A stretch of 16,939 bases of DNA, taken from positions 1 to 16,939 of the forward strand of contig CAZTIH010000046.1 in NCBI GenBank assembly GCA_964613675.1, written 5' to 3'. Of the stretch, positions 15,601 to 16,939 are shown piece after piece (within the stretch, counting starts at the first letter, position 1; each line of letters begins with the position of its first letter). The notes under the pieces were generated by a model. It was not told the DNA's origin and ran no database searches. It saw only the letters and a list, made by a program, of their open reading frames with translations. Made by a program: the position numbers and the translations under genes. The stretch is from DAIUCA01 sp964613675 (lineage in GTDB: Bacteria; Pseudomonadota; Gammaproteobacteria; Competibacterales; Competibacteraceae).

Positions 15601-15991
15601 CGTCCCCCGTGGCGACAACTTCTTCTGATGAGGAAACGTCCTCCGTGGCGACAACTTCTTCTGATGAGGAANNNNNNNNNNNNNNNNNNNNNNNNNNNNN
15701 NNNNNNNNNNNNNNNNNNNNNNNNNNNNNNNNNNNNNNNNNNNNNNNNNNNNNNNNNNNNNNNNNNNNNNNAACTTCTTCTGATGAGGAAGCGTCCCCCG
15801 TGGCGACAACTTCTTCTGATGAGGAAGCGTCCCCCGTGGCGACAACTTCTTCTGATGAGGAAACGTCCTCCGTGGCGACAACTTCTTCTGATGAGGAAGC
15901 GTCCCCCGTGGCGGCAACTTCTTCTGATGACTCAGACAAAGTGAGTCCAGAACGCTCTTCAGAAATCACATCGGATACGTCTTCTCAATAG
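12609..15991 (+). CDS. rne: Ribonuclease E with repeat-rich tail (interrupted by assembly gap)
   Basis: RNase E, the endonuclease that starts mRNA decay and processes rRNA and tRNA and scaffolds the degradosome. ATG 12609 has GGAG 8 nt upstream. Residues 1-520 are the catalytic half: S1 domain (about 35-130), 5'-sensor/RNase H parts, metal-binding Asp312 (IDINSARA) and Asp355 (VIDFIDM), and the Zn-link Cys413/Cys416 (CPRCDGQG), all nine residues later than in E. coli. The tail is disordered: a Pro-rich stretch, Arg-rich patches at 614-630 and 712-728 (likely RNA binding), a short conserved-looking segment (about 780-840), then acidic Ser/Glu sequence and 12-residue repeats. A 100-N gap (15672-15771) cuts the repeats. 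With the gap taken literally the frame shifts and would stop early, at 15942-15944; the repeat frame instead resumes as SSDEE and ends at TAG 15989-15991, which I take as the true stop. Confidence 0.95.
15477..15925 (+). repeat. 36-bp tandem repeats (SSDEE-T/A-S-x-VATT) in rne
   Basis: A 36-bp unit encodes SSDEE(T/A)S(L/S/P)VATT. Five full units and the start of a sixth precede the gap (GAT codons at 15483, 15519, 15555, 15591, 15627, 15663); four full units follow it (15782, 15818, 15854, 15890) before the degenerate SSDDSDK. Units are almost identical at DNA level, varying mainly at ACG/GCG and CTC/TCC/CCC. Confidence 0.95.
15672..15771. other. Assembly gap, 100 N
   Basis: Exactly 100 unresolved bases inside the rne repeat array. 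The round number and the frame mismatch across it show it is a placeholder of unknown true length rather than a measured distance. Confidence 0.98.
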
Positions 15992-16008
15992 AGCGAGTGA
16001 CCTCCTCC

Positions 16009-16023
16009 CCGCCCTGTCGGCGG
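16009..16023. other. Short GC hairpin between convergent rne and phosphatase genes
   Basis: CCGCC (16009-16013) and GGCGG (16019-16023) with a 5-nt loop lie in the 36-bp gap between the rne stop and the phosphatase stop. There is no T tract on either strand, so a terminator role for one or both genes is only possible. Confidence 0.3.
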
Positions 16024-16027
16024 CACC

Positions 16028-16519
16028 TTAAGGCCCAGCCTGGCGGGTCATCAGCGTTTCGATGAGTCCCGCCGCCGCCGCTTCGACGAGTTCAACCACC
16101 TGGGAAAACGCCTCACTTCCCGCGTAGTAAGGATCGGGAACCTCGCGGGTATCGAGGTGGGGCGCGTAATCCAGAAATAACTGAACCTTCTCCAAATGTT
16201 GGGTCGGTGCGAAATTCTGCAAAAACGCTAGATTCGCCCGGTCCATCGCCAACAAATAGTCAAAATCGACAAAATCTTCGGGCGTTACGAGTCTGGCGCG
16301 CAACGGACGGATGTCGATATTTTTGGCAGACAGCGCGGCAATCGCCCGTGGATCGGGAGCACTGTTCAGATGGTAATGGGCATGGGTTCCCGCCGAATCA
16401 ATGACGAATCGGTGCTGTAATCCCCGTTGGTGCGCAAGATGACGGGTCACGCCCTCCGCAATCGGTGAACGACAGATATTCCCCAAGCACACCATTAGGA
16501 GTTTGACGGTCTCAGGCAT
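16028..16519 (-). CDS. Low-molecular-weight protein tyrosine phosphatase
   Basis: A 163-residue cytoplasmic phosphatase of the LMW-PTP family. The P-loop CLGNICRSP has nucleophile Cys11 and Arg17; the general-acid Asp129 is in VPDPYY; DSAGTHAHYHLNSAPDPRA is the usual second landmark. Bacterial members act on tyrosine-phosphorylated kinases of exopolysaccharide synthesis (Wzb type) or on other phosphoproteins; no polysaccharide genes are nearby, so the partner is unknown. ATG 16519 is chosen since the upstream in-frame start is TTG and the family begins a few residues before the P-loop; the ribosome site (GAGA, about 10 nt) is weak. It is convergent with rne and divergent from the next gene. 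Confidence 0.92.
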   Translation of the reverse strand: MPETVKLLMVCLGNICRSPIAEGVTRHLAHQRGLQHRFVIDSAGTHAHYHLNSAPDPRAIAALSAKNIDIRPLRARLVTPEDFVDFDYLLAMDRANLAFLQNFAPTQHLEKVQLFLDYAPHLDTREVPDPYYAGSEAFSQVVELVEAAAAGLIETLMTRQAGP

Positions 16520-16558
16520 AGTCAACGCTTCTCTTGTGTTCAAACCGTGGAAAATACC

Positions 16559-16822
16559 ATGACATCCCTGATTCTCCCCCGTTTACAAAGCCTAATTGGG
16601 CAAAAATTGACCTATCAGAAACGTCCTTACCGCATCGTCGCGGTGTTGGAGGATGGGCCACAGTTAGTCTTGCAAGGAGAGGATTCCATGATTCAAGCCA
16701 ATCAGTACAACGAAGCCTGGCGACAGGTGCCCGAAGTCCAAGAAGTGGCCGTACTCAATGTGCGAGGAGACGGATTTAATCCATTATTACCCGAATTACC
16801 GATCTTGTTTCCCGAAATATAG
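16559..16822 (+). CDS. Small conserved-looking hypothetical protein, 87 residues
   Basis: I cannot name a family. The product is a soluble, beta-rich protein: LIGQKLTYQKRPYRIVAVLEDGPQLVLQGED looks like a run of short strands as in SH3-like or small barrel folds, followed by IQANQYNEAWRQVPEVQEVAVLN and a Pro/Leu-rich end (NPLLPELPILFPEI). There is no signal peptide, Cys or membrane segment. ATG 16559 with GGAA 6 nt upstream is preferred; GTG 16547 in the same frame is the alternative and would give 91 residues. It is divergent from the phosphatase gene, with under 40 bp between the starts, so the two may share a control region. A terminator follows directly. Confidence 0.75.
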   Translation: MTSLILPRLQSLIGQKLTYQKRPYRIVAVLEDGPQLVLQGEDSMIQANQYNEAWRQVPEVQEVAVLNVRGDGFNPLLPELPILFPEI

Positions 16823-16840
16823 TTAAAATAGCGACTTGGC

Positions 16841-16880
16841 GGGGGATGATTTTCCAAAAACCTGATCCATCCCCCTTTTA
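16841..16880 (+). terminator. Intrinsic terminator after the small hypothetical gene
   Basis: GGGGGATG (16841-16848) and CATCCCCC (16868-16875) form a perfect 8-bp stem with a 19-nt loop, followed by TTTTA. It lies 18 bp after the stop codon. The rest of the window to 16939 is A/T-rich and shows nothing else. Confidence 0.7.
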
Positions 16881-16939
16881 ACCTAATTTTGGTTGCTTTT
16901 ACCTTTTAACCACGAAATCGACCCAAAAACTCAGAAAAA

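Noticed and set aside
15477..15925. Regular 36-bp repeats resembling a CRISPR array
   Set aside because: There are no unique spacers; the units are directly tandem and in frame within rne.
15432..15969. Long minus-strand and shifted plus-strand frames over the rne repeats
   Set aside because: These are shadows of the 36-bp unit in other frames and depend on the artificial 100-N length.

Overview
The window looks like a piece of a gammaproteobacterial chromosome from a nitrogen fixer. RNase E begins with the E. coli-like start MKRMLINAT and is divergent from rluC, as in E. coli, and NifE/NifN have the gammaproteobacterial (Azotobacter-like) sequence pattern. A sulfur-oxidising or similar diazotrophic lineage is a guess from the general feel of the genes and is not shown here. 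One run of 100 N (15672-15771) marks an assembly gap.

Left part (1-6004, all minus strand). A nif transcription unit reads right to left: nifE, nifN, nifX, a NifX-associated DUF269 gene, a DUF683/CCE_0567 gene and the nif ferredoxin fdxB. These are FeMo-cofactor scaffold, carrier and electron-transfer proteins. Upstream of nifE lie a -24/-12 sigma-54 promoter, an IHF-like site and an exact TGT-N10-ACA NifA site, in the usual order. Behind fdxB comes an orphan periplasmic solute-binding protein gene, then a candidate terminator. The left edge holds the 5' end of a secreted protein gene with five 10-residue QRQQRQANNP repeats; it runs off the window.

Middle (6211-6913, minus). A short two-gene unit encodes an 81-residue secreted protein and a 74-residue cytoplasmic-looking protein. 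It is bounded by hairpin terminators. A 55-bp tandem duplication of the leader creates a 17-codon upstream reading frame.

Right-middle (6948-12252, minus). A housekeeping cluster reads rluC, an S49 peptidase (sppA-like), metZ, a YigB-like HAD phosphatase and a multi-pass membrane protein of GT-C glycosyltransferase type. The spacings are short, with one ATGA overlap.

Right part (12307-16880). rne is transcribed rightwards from a candidate sigma-70 promoter with a roughly 265-nt leader. Its C-terminal tail has a 36-bp/12-residue acidic Ser-rich tandem repeat that spans the assembly gap. The reading frame across the gap is only consistent if the gap is not really 100 bp, and the true stop is at 15989-15991. 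A convergent low-molecular-weight protein tyrosine phosphatase gene and a divergent small conserved-looking gene with a good terminator close the window. I saw no tRNA, rRNA, CRISPR array or insertion sequence. No clearly new multi-gene system stands out; the most unusual items are the repeat-bearing proteins and the duplicated leader.
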